A stretch of 53,890 nt of DNA from Lentimicrobium sp. (GTDB taxonomy: Bacteria > Bacteroidota > Bacteroidia > Bacteroidales > Lentimicrobiaceae). Shown one piece after another: positions 35,933 to 45,244 of this stretch (position 1 is the first letter of the stretch; each line of letters begins with the position of its first letter). Location of the stretch: contig JAMLHF010000028.1 of the NCBI GenBank assembly GCA_023957275.1, forward strand, positions 1 to 53,890. Direction: 5' to 3'. The position numbers were made by a program, and so were the translations under genes. The notes under the pieces were generated by a model that saw only the letters and a list, made by a program, of their open reading frames with translations, had not been told where the DNA came from and made no database searches.

Positions 35933-37093
35933 CTATTTTAATTTGAGGAGTCCTGCGATTTTGTTGAAGATGTCGGTGTTTTCATAGATTCCGGCAAACT
36001 CCTCCGCTCCGGGTCCCCAGGCATACACCGGCACATGAATGCCCGAGTGACTTCCGGTAGAATAATGCCCTTTCACTTCACCTTTGCTGATGTCACCGCC
36101 CAGCAGGGTAAGTCCTCCTGTTTCGTGGTCGGCCAGCACAATTACCAGGGTTTCTCCATCTTTTTCGGCCCATTGCAGCACTCTGCCTATGGTCTGATCA
36201 AAATCAGCCATCTCATTGATGAGGGCGGGAATATCATGCCAGTGTCCGCAATCATCAATACGCGACCCTTCGAACATGGCAAAAAATCCTTTTTCGTTTC
36301 CGGAAAGCAGACTCAGCGCATGCAGGGTGGCATCCTTAAAAACCTCTCCCCTTTCGGGATACAATGGCAACTGACCATCATCAAGTACAGAGAAAACCTT
36401 ACCTGTTTCGATTTTGGCGGTCTCTTCCCAGGTGAAACACACCTGATAACCTTTGGCCTCCATTTCCCTAAAAAGGTTACGGCTGTCTTTCCTTTTATAA
36501 AACTGATTGCGGCCTCCGCCAAAAATATAATCTACATTGCAGTTGAGATAATCGGCGGCAATTTCCTCCTCGTTATCCCGGTCTTTGTTGCTTGCACAAA
36601 AGGCCGAGGGCGTAGCGTCTGAAAGGTTGCAGGTAACAACCACAGCGGTTGACAATCCCTTTTCCGAAGCCAGATCGGTGAGCGAAGGAATGGAATTGCC
36701 CGCAGTATCCACCCCCACCGAATGGTAATTGGTTTTTTTTCCGGTTGCCAGGGCCGTGCCGGCTGCTCCTGAATCGGTGATCAGCTTATTGGCAGCATAA
36801 GTCCGCTTAAGCCCTATTACCGGAAAATTATCTATGTTCAGACTCCCGTGATTGGCAACCCATGCTGTTGAAACCTGAGTTAAACCCATACCATCTCCAA
36901 TCATCAGTATCACGTTTTTAACAACGTCCCCCTCCGGAGCATTAACCTTTACCGTTTCGTAGGGTTGCTGCTGAACATAGCTCAGCTTATCACCATTGCC
37001 ATCAGTTTTGTCGTATTGCGCCGAAGCCGCAGAAACAATGAAAAGCAAAGCAACTGCTAGGGCAAGGAAAATCTGAAAATATTTTCTGTTCAT
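35933..37093 (-). CDS. Alkaline phosphatase
   Basis: This 386-residue periplasmic phosphomonoesterase has a signal peptide ending A-S-A-Q (residue 26). The zinc/magnesium site starts with M-I-G-D-G-M-G (Asp67). The nucleophile is Ser108 in I-T-D-S-G-A-A-G-T-A-L-A-T-G. Later metal ligands are visible in D-D-C-G-H-W-H-D, L-A-D-H-E-T-G-G and T-G-S-H-S-G-I-H-V-P. It lies one base after the PHP gene's start region and shares its strand, so it is clearly part of the cluster. It would strip terminal phosphate released or exposed by the other enzymes. Confidence 0.93.
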   Translation of the reverse strand: MNRKYFQIFLALAVALLFIVSAASAQYDKTDGNGDKLSYVQQQPYETVKVNAPEGDVVKNVILMIGDGMGLTQVSTAWVANHGSLNIDNFPVIGLKRTYAANKLITDSGAAGTALATGKKTNYHSVGVDTAGNSIPSLTDLASEKGLSTAVVVTCNLSDATPSAFCASNKDRDNEEEIAADYLNCNVDYIFGGGRNQFYKRKDSRNLFREMEAKGYQVCFTWEETAKIETGKVFSVLDDGQLPLYPERGEVFKDATLHALSLLSGNEKGFFAMFEGSRIDDCGHWHDIPALINEMADFDQTIGRVLQWAEKDGETLVIVLADHETGGLTLLGGDISKGEVKGHYSTGSHSGIHVPVYAWGPGAEEFAGIYENTDIFNKIAGLLKLK

Positions 37094-37181
37094 TTTATAA
37101 TTTTTTGAATGTTACTAATATTAAAGGGAAACCAGACATTCCGGCATTATCGGAGGGTATCCTGTTTCCTGAAAAGGCTAA

Positions 37182-38033
37182 TTATTGAAGAACCAGTTTT
37201 GCAAAAACAGGATTATGGTCAGACAGGTAAACCGAATCTTTCTGCTCTGAAAGTGTTGCATAAGATTCTACTTTAACGGACTGACTGACAAACATATAAT
37301 CAATTTTTACACGATCTTTTACAGGAATACGGCCAAAGTCATGAAATGTCCATAACGGGCCATAGTTGATTCCGGAAATATTACCGGCTTCAACCAGCAG
37401 ATCGCCCGAAAGCAGGGTGCTCACGGCTTCAGAACCGGGGATTACATTTAAATCTCCGGTAAGAACTACCGGAATTTCTTTAACATTTTCCCGTATATGA
37501 GCCAGCAACATGATGGCACTCTCACGTTGAGCGGTTTCTCCCACATGATCAAAGTGGGTATTGTATAAAGCAAAAGATTTTCCGCTCGATTTATCTTTGA
37601 AAACCGCCCAGGTTACGATACGTTCACAAGCAGCATCCCAGCCTTTTGAACCAGGAACCTCAGGAGTTTCACTAAGCCAGAAATGACCACTTTCAAGCAC
37701 CGAAAACCTGCCGGAATTATAAAAGATGGGTGCAAATTCTCCATCTTCCTTGCCATCCAGACGGCCAACACCTATGTAAGAAAACCCTGGCAGCGCATCT
37801 GCCAGATCATCTAATTGATTTTTAAGTACTTCCTGAGCACCGATAATATCAGCCCCGTAAAAACGAATCATTTCTGAAGCAAAATCCCTGCGGTATTTCC
37901 AGTTATTGAGCGAATCGTCCGGGTTATCGTACCTGATGTTGAAACTCAGCACATTGATCCTGACCTGCTCATTGTTTTTACAAGTGTAAACAAGTGGCAG
38001 CGAAAATATTACCAGAAAGAGTATCTTCTTCAT
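37182..38033 (-). CDS. Endonuclease/exonuclease/phosphatase-fold lipoprotein
   Basis: This 283-residue lipoprotein has the lipobox V-Y-T-C (Cys18). The EEP fold is complete: N-V-L-S-F-N-I-R-Y-D, I-G-A-Q-E-V-L with the metal Glu, Y-N-T-H-F-D-H-V, L-T-G-D-L-N, K-I-D-Y-M-F-V and the catalytic Asp-His pair in L-S-D-H-N-P-V. Exported EEP proteins include sphingomyelinase- and inositol-phosphate-phosphatase-like enzymes, and this gene sits between an alkaline phosphatase and GH92. A phosphodiesterase or phosphatase acting on a glycan- or inositol-linked phosphate is therefore more likely than a nuclease. That choice rests on context. Confidence 0.85.
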   Translation of the reverse strand: MKKILFLVIFSLPLVYTCKNNEQVRINVLSFNIRYDNPDDSLNNWKYRRDFASEMIRFYGADIIGAQEVLKNQLDDLADALPGFSYIGVGRLDGKEDGEFAPIFYNSGRFSVLESGHFWLSETPEVPGSKGWDAACERIVTWAVFKDKSSGKSFALYNTHFDHVGETAQRESAIMLLAHIRENVKEIPVVLTGDLNVIPGSEAVSTLLSGDLLVEAGNISGINYGPLWTFHDFGRIPVKDRVKIDYMFVSQSVKVESYATLSEQKDSVYLSDHNPVFAKLVLQ

Positions 38034-38049
38034 TGAGAAACAATTTTAA

Positions 38050-40980
38050 CTAATTCAGAAACAAGTCTTTTGCGGTAATTAACTCCATCGCATCACTGCC
38101 GGGCTTTTTCCAGCCCCATTCCAGGGAGTTACCTTCGTAATCTTCAAAATACCGCAGTATGAAGCTGTGATAACCTTTGCTGAGGGCAATCTTTCCGGTT
38201 GCCCGGATGGCTCCGTGTGATCCGTCGTTATCCACCACCACTTCCCGGCCGATCATGAGCACACTGCCGTCATCAGATTCGGTGTAGAAATCATAAATTC
38301 CATCGGCGGGTATAAACAGGTATCCTGAAAATTCAAAACCAAAGGAATCTTCAACCTCAGCTCCGGCAATGGATGGTTCGGGGAGTATTCCACTTTTTAA
38401 TGCAGTGGCAACCGGCATTTCATCAGTGCGTTTAAACTTTCCTTCAAAGTATTTGAAACGTACCCCTTTTTCAGTGGCTGATTTCTTTTCGGGCAGTCGC
38501 ATCACTGCTTTGGTTGCCTTTACATTAAACTCGGGGCCGGGAGCATAGCCTTCCCTGAATGCCCTCGCCCTCACCTGCGCAGATTGAGTCAGTTTAACAG
38601 GATTGACATACAACGTTGAATTCTGCAGGGGCTCTGTGCCATCCAGTGTATATCTGATTTCCGCACCGGGGGTGATGCAGCCCAGTTCGAGCATGGTTTC
38701 CCCGATAAACAAATGCAGGTCGTTCGGGCAATAAACTGTTGAAACCATATTATTTGCCGTGAGCGAATAAGGTGCATCAGCATCGGTAATACCACGGGTT
38801 TTAACAGGTTTGTCGGTAAGGGTAAATTCCAGCACCCCACCCTGCATCAGCATTTCGTGAGTGATAAAATTGGCAGTAATTTCAGTGCCGTTAAAGGTGA
38901 CTTTGCTGATATAGCTGTTTCTTTCAGGATCATTCGCCTTGATTTCCAGCACCTTGCCATTATAAAGTTTCACACTGGCTTTTACAAACAGGGGTGAAGA
39001 AAGGGCATACTCGCCGCTTCCGGGGCATACAGGGTAAATCCCTAAACTGCTCATGACATACCATGCCGACATCTGCCCGCAATCTTCATTACCCGGAATA
39101 CCTTCAGGAGCGGCCTGGTACAATTCTTTAAGGATATACCTCACTCTTTCCTGGGTTTTCCATGGCTCTCCGGAATAATTATAGAGAAAAGCCACATGAT
39201 GACTCGGTTCATTGCCATGTGCATATTGTCCGATAAGTCCGGTAATATCAGGTATTTCGGCAATAAACTTCGTGTTCTCGCTGAATAACTGGTCGAGGGC
39301 AGCATTAAACTGTTCATATCCGCCCAACAGCTGGGTGAATCCATGAATATCATGCGGTACATAAAAGCGGTATTGCCAGGCTGTGGCTTCGGTATAATCG
39401 CGGCTTACCACCACGGGGCTGAAAGGAGTAACCCAGTTTCCATCGGAACGTTTGCCTCTGAAAAAACCCGTGTTTCCATCGAAAGCATTCAGATAGTTAT
39501 ATGCCCGGCGGGCGTATTCCTTATGTATGTCCTCTTTACCCAGCTCTTTGGCCATCATTGAAATACACCAATCATCATAGGCATACTCAAGCAGACATGA
39601 AACTGATTCCTTTTCCATATTTGCAGGAATCCATCCCTGAGCAAGGTATTGGCTCCCTCCCTTTCTGGGCTTTTGAGAAGAAACAATCATTGCATCCAGC
39701 GCTTTTTCTCCGTCAAAATCCCTGATTCCCTTTTGCCAGGCATCCCAGATTGCAGAAACCGAGTGATAACCAATCATGGTTCCTGTTTCGCCTGAAGCCA
39801 AAGGCCAGATCGGCAATTCTCCGGTGGTTTCATACATTTCAAGCATGGAATGAACGATATCGGTTGTCAACTTGCTGTTAACCAATGTCATCAGCGGATG
39901 CCAGGTCCGGTAAGTATCCCACAGCGAAAGCGTTGAGTACATATTCCGGCCTTCCGGCAGTCGCTTTATCTGCATATCGTGCGTTCGAAAATCTCCGTTG
40001 ACATCGCTCACAAGATTGGGCACCACTATGGTGTGATACATGGCTGTGTAAAAGATCTCCTTGTCAGATTCGGATCTGCCATCTACCTGAATAGCCGAAA
40101 GTGCTTCGTCCCAGAGAGATTCAGCTTTCTTCCGGTAATCGTCGAATCCAAACCCAGGTGCTTCGGTTTCGAGATTCAGCCTTGCATTGTCAATACTTAC
40201 CAGTGATGTGCCGACATTCACGTCAATTTTTTCGCCTTTTCCGGTTTCGAAGCCAATGATTGCCTGAATGTTTTTACCACTAATGCTTACTGAGTCATTC
40301 AGCACTATTCCGGATGAAACCAGCCTTACATTGCCAAATGGCTTTGAAAACCTGGCAACGAAGTATATATGTTGGTTGGGAGTCCATCCGCTGGTGAGCC
40401 TGGCTCCGGCAATTTCAGTATCACTCACCACCTTAAGCTCCAGATGGTCTATTCTTTCATTGTCAAGGCTGTGTGCCAGATCAATAATAATCTTTGATCC
40501 GGCCGACTCCGGGAAAGTATACTGATGAATTCCAACCCTTGGCGTAGCAGTTAAAGAAGTTTTGATACCGGTTTCAGGGAAACTTACTTCGTAAAATCCG
40601 GGAGATGTTTTCTCATTATCGTGTGAAAACGGAAGCATATCGTAAATATAGCCTTCCGGTTTCAGGGCCACATCCTTTATGGTAGGATGAAACAGTATGT
40701 CGCCCAGGTCAATACATCCCGTTCCACTCAGATGGGTATGTGAAAACCCGTACATGCTGCTGTCGCTGTAGTGATATCCTGAACAGGCATCCCAGTTTCC
40801 GCGCCTGGTATCGGGGCTCAACTGCACTGCACCGAATGGAGTGGTTGCTCCGGGATAGGTATGTCCATGAAAGCCGGTTCCTATAAACGGATTGACGTAA
40901 TCGGCAGGTTTTTGCCTGCTTCTGGAGCAGGAAGCAAAAAGAATTACTGTTAATGTGAGTAAAACAAGAATTTTCTTCAT
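38050..40980 (-). CDS. GH92 exo-alpha-mannosidase with chitobiase-like and PA14-like C-terminal modules
   Basis: The protein has 976 residues and a lipoprotein signal with lipobox F-A-S-C (Cys18). Family GH92 is clear from V-N-P-F-I-G-T-G-F-H-G-H-T-Y-P-G-A, C-S-G-Y-H-Y-S-D and F-S-H-T-H-L-S-G-T-G. Further support comes from S-L-W-D-T-Y-R-T-W-H-P-L, H-G-N-E-P-S-H-H and N-E-D-C-G-Q-M-S-A-W-Y (Glu632). GH92 enzymes are calcium-dependent exo-alpha-mannosidases; some remove mannose from mannosyl-phosphate. After the usual 740 residues come a chitobiase-like beta domain (about 745-815) and the PA14-like module (about 835-975) shared with two neighbours. GH92 proteins normally stop near 750 residues, so both modules are extra. 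Confidence 0.95.
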   Translation of the reverse strand: MKKILVLLTLTVILFASCSRSRQKPADYVNPFIGTGFHGHTYPGATTPFGAVQLSPDTRRGNWDACSGYHYSDSSMYGFSHTHLSGTGCIDLGDILFHPTIKDVALKPEGYIYDMLPFSHDNEKTSPGFYEVSFPETGIKTSLTATPRVGIHQYTFPESAGSKIIIDLAHSLDNERIDHLELKVVSDTEIAGARLTSGWTPNQHIYFVARFSKPFGNVRLVSSGIVLNDSVSISGKNIQAIIGFETGKGEKIDVNVGTSLVSIDNARLNLETEAPGFGFDDYRKKAESLWDEALSAIQVDGRSESDKEIFYTAMYHTIVVPNLVSDVNGDFRTHDMQIKRLPEGRNMYSTLSLWDTYRTWHPLMTLVNSKLTTDIVHSMLEMYETTGELPIWPLASGETGTMIGYHSVSAIWDAWQKGIRDFDGEKALDAMIVSSQKPRKGGSQYLAQGWIPANMEKESVSCLLEYAYDDWCISMMAKELGKEDIHKEYARRAYNYLNAFDGNTGFFRGKRSDGNWVTPFSPVVVSRDYTEATAWQYRFYVPHDIHGFTQLLGGYEQFNAALDQLFSENTKFIAEIPDITGLIGQYAHGNEPSHHVAFLYNYSGEPWKTQERVRYILKELYQAAPEGIPGNEDCGQMSAWYVMSSLGIYPVCPGSGEYALSSPLFVKASVKLYNGKVLEIKANDPERNSYISKVTFNGTEITANFITHEMLMQGGVLEFTLTDKPVKTRGITDADAPYSLTANNMVSTVYCPNDLHLFIGETMLELGCITPGAEIRYTLDGTEPLQNSTLYVNPVKLTQSAQVRARAFREGYAPGPEFNVKATKAVMRLPEKKSATEKGVRFKYFEGKFKRTDEMPVATALKSGILPEPSIAGAEVEDSFGFEFSGYLFIPADGIYDFYTESDDGSVLMIGREVVVDNDGSHGAIRATGKIALSKGYHSFILRYFEDYEGNSLEWGWKKPGSDAMELITAKDLFLN

Positions 40981-40992
40981 GTCAGCAGGTTT

Positions 40993-42420
40993 TTACAGAA
41001 TCTCTTTTAGAATTTCAGGATGATTATGGTGTACTTTGACAATCAGTTCACCAAACAAGGTATTTGCCCATGCAAACCATGACCTGGTGAAATTCTTCGG
41101 GTCATCTTTGTGAAATGATTCATGCATAAATCCGGTATCGGCATGGGTGCGTTTCAGCCAGCCCAGGCACTGCCTGATTTCCTGTTTGTCAGTGGAAGTC
41201 ATGGCCCGCATAATGATACTCATGGGCCAGATCATATGTTCACCAACATGCGGGCCGCCAATGCCTTCGGCATATTTCCCCCTGCTGAACCAGGGATTAT
41301 GTTCGCTGAGTAAAAGCTTGCGGGTCTGCTGATATAGGGGATCATCATTCTTCAGTGCACCGAGGTATGGCAGCGAAAGCAGACTGGGAACATTGGCATC
41401 GTCCATCAGGTGATAATTCCCGAAACCATCCACCTCAAAAGGAATAAATTCACCGAGTTTATGATGCCTGACTATGGCAAACTCTTTAAGTGCCGCTTCC
41501 ACTTCATCGGCCAGGGCATTGCATTCAGCAGCAAACGGAGCATTTCCATGGATATTTACTGATATCTCGGCCAACTGCCTGAGCGAAACCAGGGCAAAAT
41601 AGTTGGAAGGAATCAGAAAAAGAAAAATGGTGGCATCGTCCGATGGCCTGAAGGTTGAACATATCAACCCGTTCGGCTTCACCGGATTCCCATAACCCTG
41701 ACCGGGCACAGTGTCGGTGGCGCGTTCGGTCACCCGCATAAAACTGTACGGGCCTTTGCCATCTTTGCGCTGCTGCTCTTTAAAGGTTTGCACGATCAGT
41801 TTTGCCGCTTTCTGCCATTTTTCACCAAAAGGCGAGGCATCACCGGTTTCTTTCCAGTAATGATAGGATAACCTCACCGGGTAACAAAGTGAATCAATCT
41901 CCCATTTGCGTTCGTGCAATTCCTTTTTCATCTCGGTGAGGTCAGTTTCCCAATAACTTCCTTCAGCACCATGATTAAAGGCATTGGCATAAGGATCAAG
42001 AATGATGCAACCGGCCTGGCGGTTGATCAGCCCTTTGAATAATTCCTTAAGCGCTTCATCTTTGTTCACCAGATGCAGGTAAGGCCATACCTGGGCGGTA
42101 GAATCGCGTAGCCACATGGCATTAATATCACCGGTGATGATAAAAGTGTCGGGCTCTTCCCCTTTTAATGAAAACTTTACTGTTGTATCCAGGGTGTTCG
42201 GGTAGCAGTTTTCAAACAACCAGGCAATCTCCGGGTCAGCAATTTCTTTCTTTATCAAAGCAAGCTCTTCTTCAACTGCCTTACTGATGTATGTGCGTTT
42301 TTCCCTTGCGGGCCTCATTCCGACAAAACCCTGATTTGCAAATACATTCAGAGGGGTACCCGCCAATCCGATGTAACTCAGGCCCAAAGCCGATGTAAGC
42401 ACAAAATCCCTTCTTTTCAT
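40993..42420 (-). CDS. GH125 exo-alpha-1,6-mannosidase
   Basis: The protein has 475 residues. An N-terminal M-K-R-R-D-F-V-L-T-S-A twin-arginine-like signal and hydrophobic stretch indicate export. The (alpha/alpha)6 barrel of GH125 is shown by F-E-N-C-Y-P-N-T-L-D-T-T-V, F-I-I-T-G-D-I-N-A-M-W-L-R-D-S-T-A-Q-V, D-P-Y-A-N-A-F and F-R-P-S-D-D-A. The family cleaves alpha-1,6-linked mannose by inversion. It lies between GH92 (12 bases away) and an MGH1-like glycosidase (3 bases away). Together these would trim branched mannosides from the non-reducing end. Confidence 0.93.
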   Translation of the reverse strand: MKRRDFVLTSALGLSYIGLAGTPLNVFANQGFVGMRPAREKRTYISKAVEEELALIKKEIADPEIAWLFENCYPNTLDTTVKFSLKGEEPDTFIITGDINAMWLRDSTAQVWPYLHLVNKDEALKELFKGLINRQAGCIILDPYANAFNHGAEGSYWETDLTEMKKELHERKWEIDSLCYPVRLSYHYWKETGDASPFGEKWQKAAKLIVQTFKEQQRKDGKGPYSFMRVTERATDTVPGQGYGNPVKPNGLICSTFRPSDDATIFLFLIPSNYFALVSLRQLAEISVNIHGNAPFAAECNALADEVEAALKEFAIVRHHKLGEFIPFEVDGFGNYHLMDDANVPSLLSLPYLGALKNDDPLYQQTRKLLLSEHNPWFSRGKYAEGIGGPHVGEHMIWPMSIIMRAMTSTDKQEIRQCLGWLKRTHADTGFMHESFHKDDPKNFTRSWFAWANTLFGELIVKVHHNHPEILKEIL

Positions 42421-42423
42421 GGC

Positions 42424-44076
42424 TTAAAAGTTTTGATTGATACCGGGAACAATTTTCATGGAATCTTTGCCTCCCTTCCACGAATAGTTCAAGGTAAGCT
42501 CTGTATCCGACTGAATTTCAATGAGCGGTTTATGGCCTGCATTTTTTCTGGCGTTGCACTTCAGATTGAGCAGGTTATCTTTTCCAAAAGGATATTTGTC
42601 AATTCCATGGGCGTCGGTCAGATGCACATCCCAGTTCAATGTTTTGCTGGTTACCGCTGCTTTGATACCAAAAATGCCTTCAAAAAGCACAGAAACAGGT
42701 ACCAGGCCTGTCCAGCCCACAAAATCGGGGCGGGCTAAGAATCCCTGGTCCGGAGTTTCGGGAGAATAATATTCCCAGAATGTACCGGTTTTGCGGAAAA
42801 CCTCAGCCACCTTTTTGTAGTGCCTGCCGGCGATGTCAAAAGCAACATCATGATATCCTTTGAACCGGAGTCCGCTGATGATCATATAATTGGTAGGCGC
42901 CCAAACCCCACCTTGCCAGTACCTGCCATCGGACTGATATTTTTCATGATTTGCCGGCATGGATGCCACAGGATGAGGCCGGCTGAAGGTATCTTTGTTA
43001 ACCAGATGCTTTACAAAAGAATCCAGTTCCTGCTTCTCCAGAATATCCGTCCACAACGCCCAGAAAGCACCTATACCCATGAAGTTGCCACGGCTGCCAT
43101 CGGCATATTTATCATAGAAAAAGGATGTTTTGGGATCCCACAATTTTTCTTTGATGAATTTTTTCAGGAACTTGGTTTCGTCCTCAATGTCTTCAATCTC
43201 TTGCCAGCGTTCGGTGTAGAAACCAAAGTCAACCAGTATTTTCCCGATAAACAACTGCTGCAGGCAGGTGTCGAGCCAGGTCATATGACCATGAGAAAAA
43301 ATAGGGTTGTAGTTTTTATGCACCCTGGGCTGGTTATCCATACCAGTTCCCCATCCACTCGACCAGTACGAGCCATCCTGCCAGGTCCGGTTCAGGCGTA
43401 ACCACTGGTAATAGGCAACTAAAACCGGAAATATTTTATGAATTCTGTCGAGGTCGCCAAAATGATGATAATACTCAATTTCGCTCCAGGGGATAATGTT
43501 GGGCCCTGTGCTTGTAGGATCGTAACGATGGAAACAATCTTCACCCGAATCGCCCCATATTTCCCTGCAAATGAATCCATCCGGGTGCTGTTTGGCATAG
43601 AAATTATCCAGAGTTTTCTGAAACGGGTATGCCCGGCTTCCATATCGTGCGAACATGGTAATAAAGGCCGAGTCCCACATGAAAATGTTGCCGTTGTAGG
43701 CTGTGTCGAGGTACGAACTGATAAAACCGGACGCCGGTGCTGGATCTTTAATATTCCGGAATGCGATTTCCCATGCTTTCCAATACATTTCAGCAGCTAC
43801 AGGATTCCCTTCCCAGAAAGGCACGGGCAGAATTTCGCGCGCCATATCGAACCCGGGAGATGGAGTTATGGATGGACGCGCATTGCGGAATTCGTTTTCG
43901 GTTACAAATACGTTCTTAACATAGGTATTCTTGAACCGGGCATTGCTGTCGGCAGGTGCTTGCGCATCTGAACTGCTCCCGGCTGATAAACCGGCAGCCT
44001 TCATGGCAATGGAGGGTGCCCCCGCCGAGGCTGCCAGCAAGGCAGCGTTCCTTAAAAAATTCCTTCTTGAGGTCAT
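42424..44076 (-). CDS. MGH1/GH63-like (alpha/alpha)6 glycoside hydrolase
   Basis: The protein has 550 residues. A Tat-like signal M-T-S-R-R-N-F-L-R-N-A-A precedes A-A-S-A-G-A. The (alpha/alpha)6-barrel shows N-I-F-M-W-D-S-A-F-I-T-M-F-A, G-F-I-C-R-E-I, Y-W-S-S-G-W-G-T-G-M-D-N and Y-W-Q-G-G-V-W-A-P-T-N-Y, typical of GH63-like/mannosylglycerate-hydrolase-like proteins. The ATG at 44076 is preferred over an in-frame GTG two codons earlier. Substrates in the group include glucosyl and mannosyl residues on glycerate or glycans. Its neighbours point to a mannoside. Confidence 0.85.
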   Translation of the reverse strand: MTSRRNFLRNAALLAASAGAPSIAMKAAGLSAGSSSDAQAPADSNARFKNTYVKNVFVTENEFRNARPSITPSPGFDMAREILPVPFWEGNPVAAEMYWKAWEIAFRNIKDPAPASGFISSYLDTAYNGNIFMWDSAFITMFARYGSRAYPFQKTLDNFYAKQHPDGFICREIWGDSGEDCFHRYDPTSTGPNIIPWSEIEYYHHFGDLDRIHKIFPVLVAYYQWLRLNRTWQDGSYWSSGWGTGMDNQPRVHKNYNPIFSHGHMTWLDTCLQQLFIGKILVDFGFYTERWQEIEDIEDETKFLKKFIKEKLWDPKTSFFYDKYADGSRGNFMGIGAFWALWTDILEKQELDSFVKHLVNKDTFSRPHPVASMPANHEKYQSDGRYWQGGVWAPTNYMIISGLRFKGYHDVAFDIAGRHYKKVAEVFRKTGTFWEYYSPETPDQGFLARPDFVGWTGLVPVSVLFEGIFGIKAAVTSKTLNWDVHLTDAHGIDKYPFGKDNLLNLKCNARKNAGHKPLIEIQSDTELTLNYSWKGGKDSMKIVPGINQNF

Positions 44077-44127
44077 GATCACAAAATTTGTTTTTGCTTA
44101 TGAAAATACGGGTTTTCACCGTATCTG

Positions 44128-44919
44128 TCATTTTTTGAAACAAAAAGCAGCAAATTGTGCCGGTTTATCGGTATTAATAAAATCGATGCCCAAATCCATA
44201 AATTGCGCCCAGGCGTTTTCAGTATCCGGTGCGCCCCAGAATCTGACTTTCTTACCCAGTTGATGTGTTTCATCAACTATGCGCTGAAGTTTCCGGCGGT
44301 CGGCCAACGGCAGGGCACCCTCTCCGTTCCAGTTGCTGAAATCACTGAAAGACGCGCTAAGCAGTGAAATTCTTTCGAGTTGTTGCAGGCTGTAAGTTTC
44401 CCCGATATTTCCGTCAAACCTTATGAACTCCGGATATTTTTCAAAATCATCAGGAGCTGGCCTCGAACCGCTGATTACGATTTCCACCGCACCGGGATTT
44501 ATGTCTCTGTCAAAAACCTGAGGATACGGCAGCAACACTTCAACCAGCAGATCCAGTGTTGGTACAACCGGGCTTTTAAGGTCGATCAGCAACTGGAATG
44601 AACCGTTATCTTCACTCCATGCTTTTCCGTGGTTTGCAGTATACAATTCAATGACCGGATTCAGATACAATGACCAAAGGGTAATCCCGGGAGTTACTTC
44701 CTCCCGGTCGTGCGCAACATATAAAACTGAATCCACCGCCCAGATATCTGCCTCAATCGAACCCAACCGGTTCTCCCACGCAGAGAAAAACGGCCTTTCC
44801 CGCTTATAATCGTTGTGCGAATGTCCGCGCAGGGTAAGCGATTGAGCATGCAGCCAATGACTTCCCTGCATCATGATTATGCCGGGTAATAACAGGATAA
44901 ATATGTTCCTGATTTTCAT
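44128..44919 (-). CDS. GDPD / PI-PLC-like phosphodiesterase
   Basis: This 263-residue secreted TIM-barrel protein has a signal peptide (about 1-25). Active-site motifs of the glycerophosphodiester phosphodiesterase / PI-specific phospholipase C superfamily are L-R-G-H-S-H-N-D-Y near residue 33, I-E-A-D-I-W-A-V, V-A-H-D-R-E and L-I-D-L-K. The C-terminal part has R-F-W-G-A-P-D-T and I-N-T-D-K. It is the first enzyme gene after the SusCD block, and a phosphodiesterase here suits a lipid-, glycerol- or inositol-phosphate-linked glycan. The precise bond is not known. Confidence 0.83.
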   Translation of the reverse strand: MKIRNIFILLLPGIIMMQGSHWLHAQSLTLRGHSHNDYKRERPFFSAWENRLGSIEADIWAVDSVLYVAHDREEVTPGITLWSLYLNPVIELYTANHGKAWSEDNGSFQLLIDLKSPVVPTLDLLVEVLLPYPQVFDRDINPGAVEIVISGSRPAPDDFEKYPEFIRFDGNIGETYSLQQLERISLLSASFSDFSNWNGEGALPLADRRKLQRIVDETHQLGKKVRFWGAPDTENAWAQFMDLGIDFINTDKPAQFAAFCFKK

Positions 44920-45244
44920 GAAGGCGGGTTTAATAAGGTTTTAATAAATTCGTATGCTAAAACCGGAAAGTTGGTCATTATCGGATTCATCAGGAAAAGT
45001 ACGCTGAACCATATGCTTGTACCGGATAAGGTCAGAATCAACAATCATCCAACCTTATCCGCTTTCGCCATTTCTACAGGAAAAAGGCACTACATCCCGC
45101 AAAAATTGTGTACAAGCCACCACACGCAACCAACCAAAACGTGTTTATTCAATATATGCCTTCAAAGGCAGTATTATTCATCAATGGGTTGATTAATTGT
45201 GCATCAGAACGAATTGTTACTTCAATCCTGCAGCAGGAGATTAT
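44920..45244. other. Spacer between surface-binding genes and enzyme genes of the locus
   Basis: This stretch of 325 bases has no gene. It holds a perfect 10-base inverted repeat, CGGATAAGGT (45023-45032) / ACCTTATCCG (45052-45061), with a 19-base loop. It also has TGCCTT-CA-AAGGCA (45157-45170). The first could be an mRNA 3'-end or processing hairpin of the susC-susD-lipoprotein transcript; it lacks a T-run. No consensus promoter was found. Confidence 0.4.
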
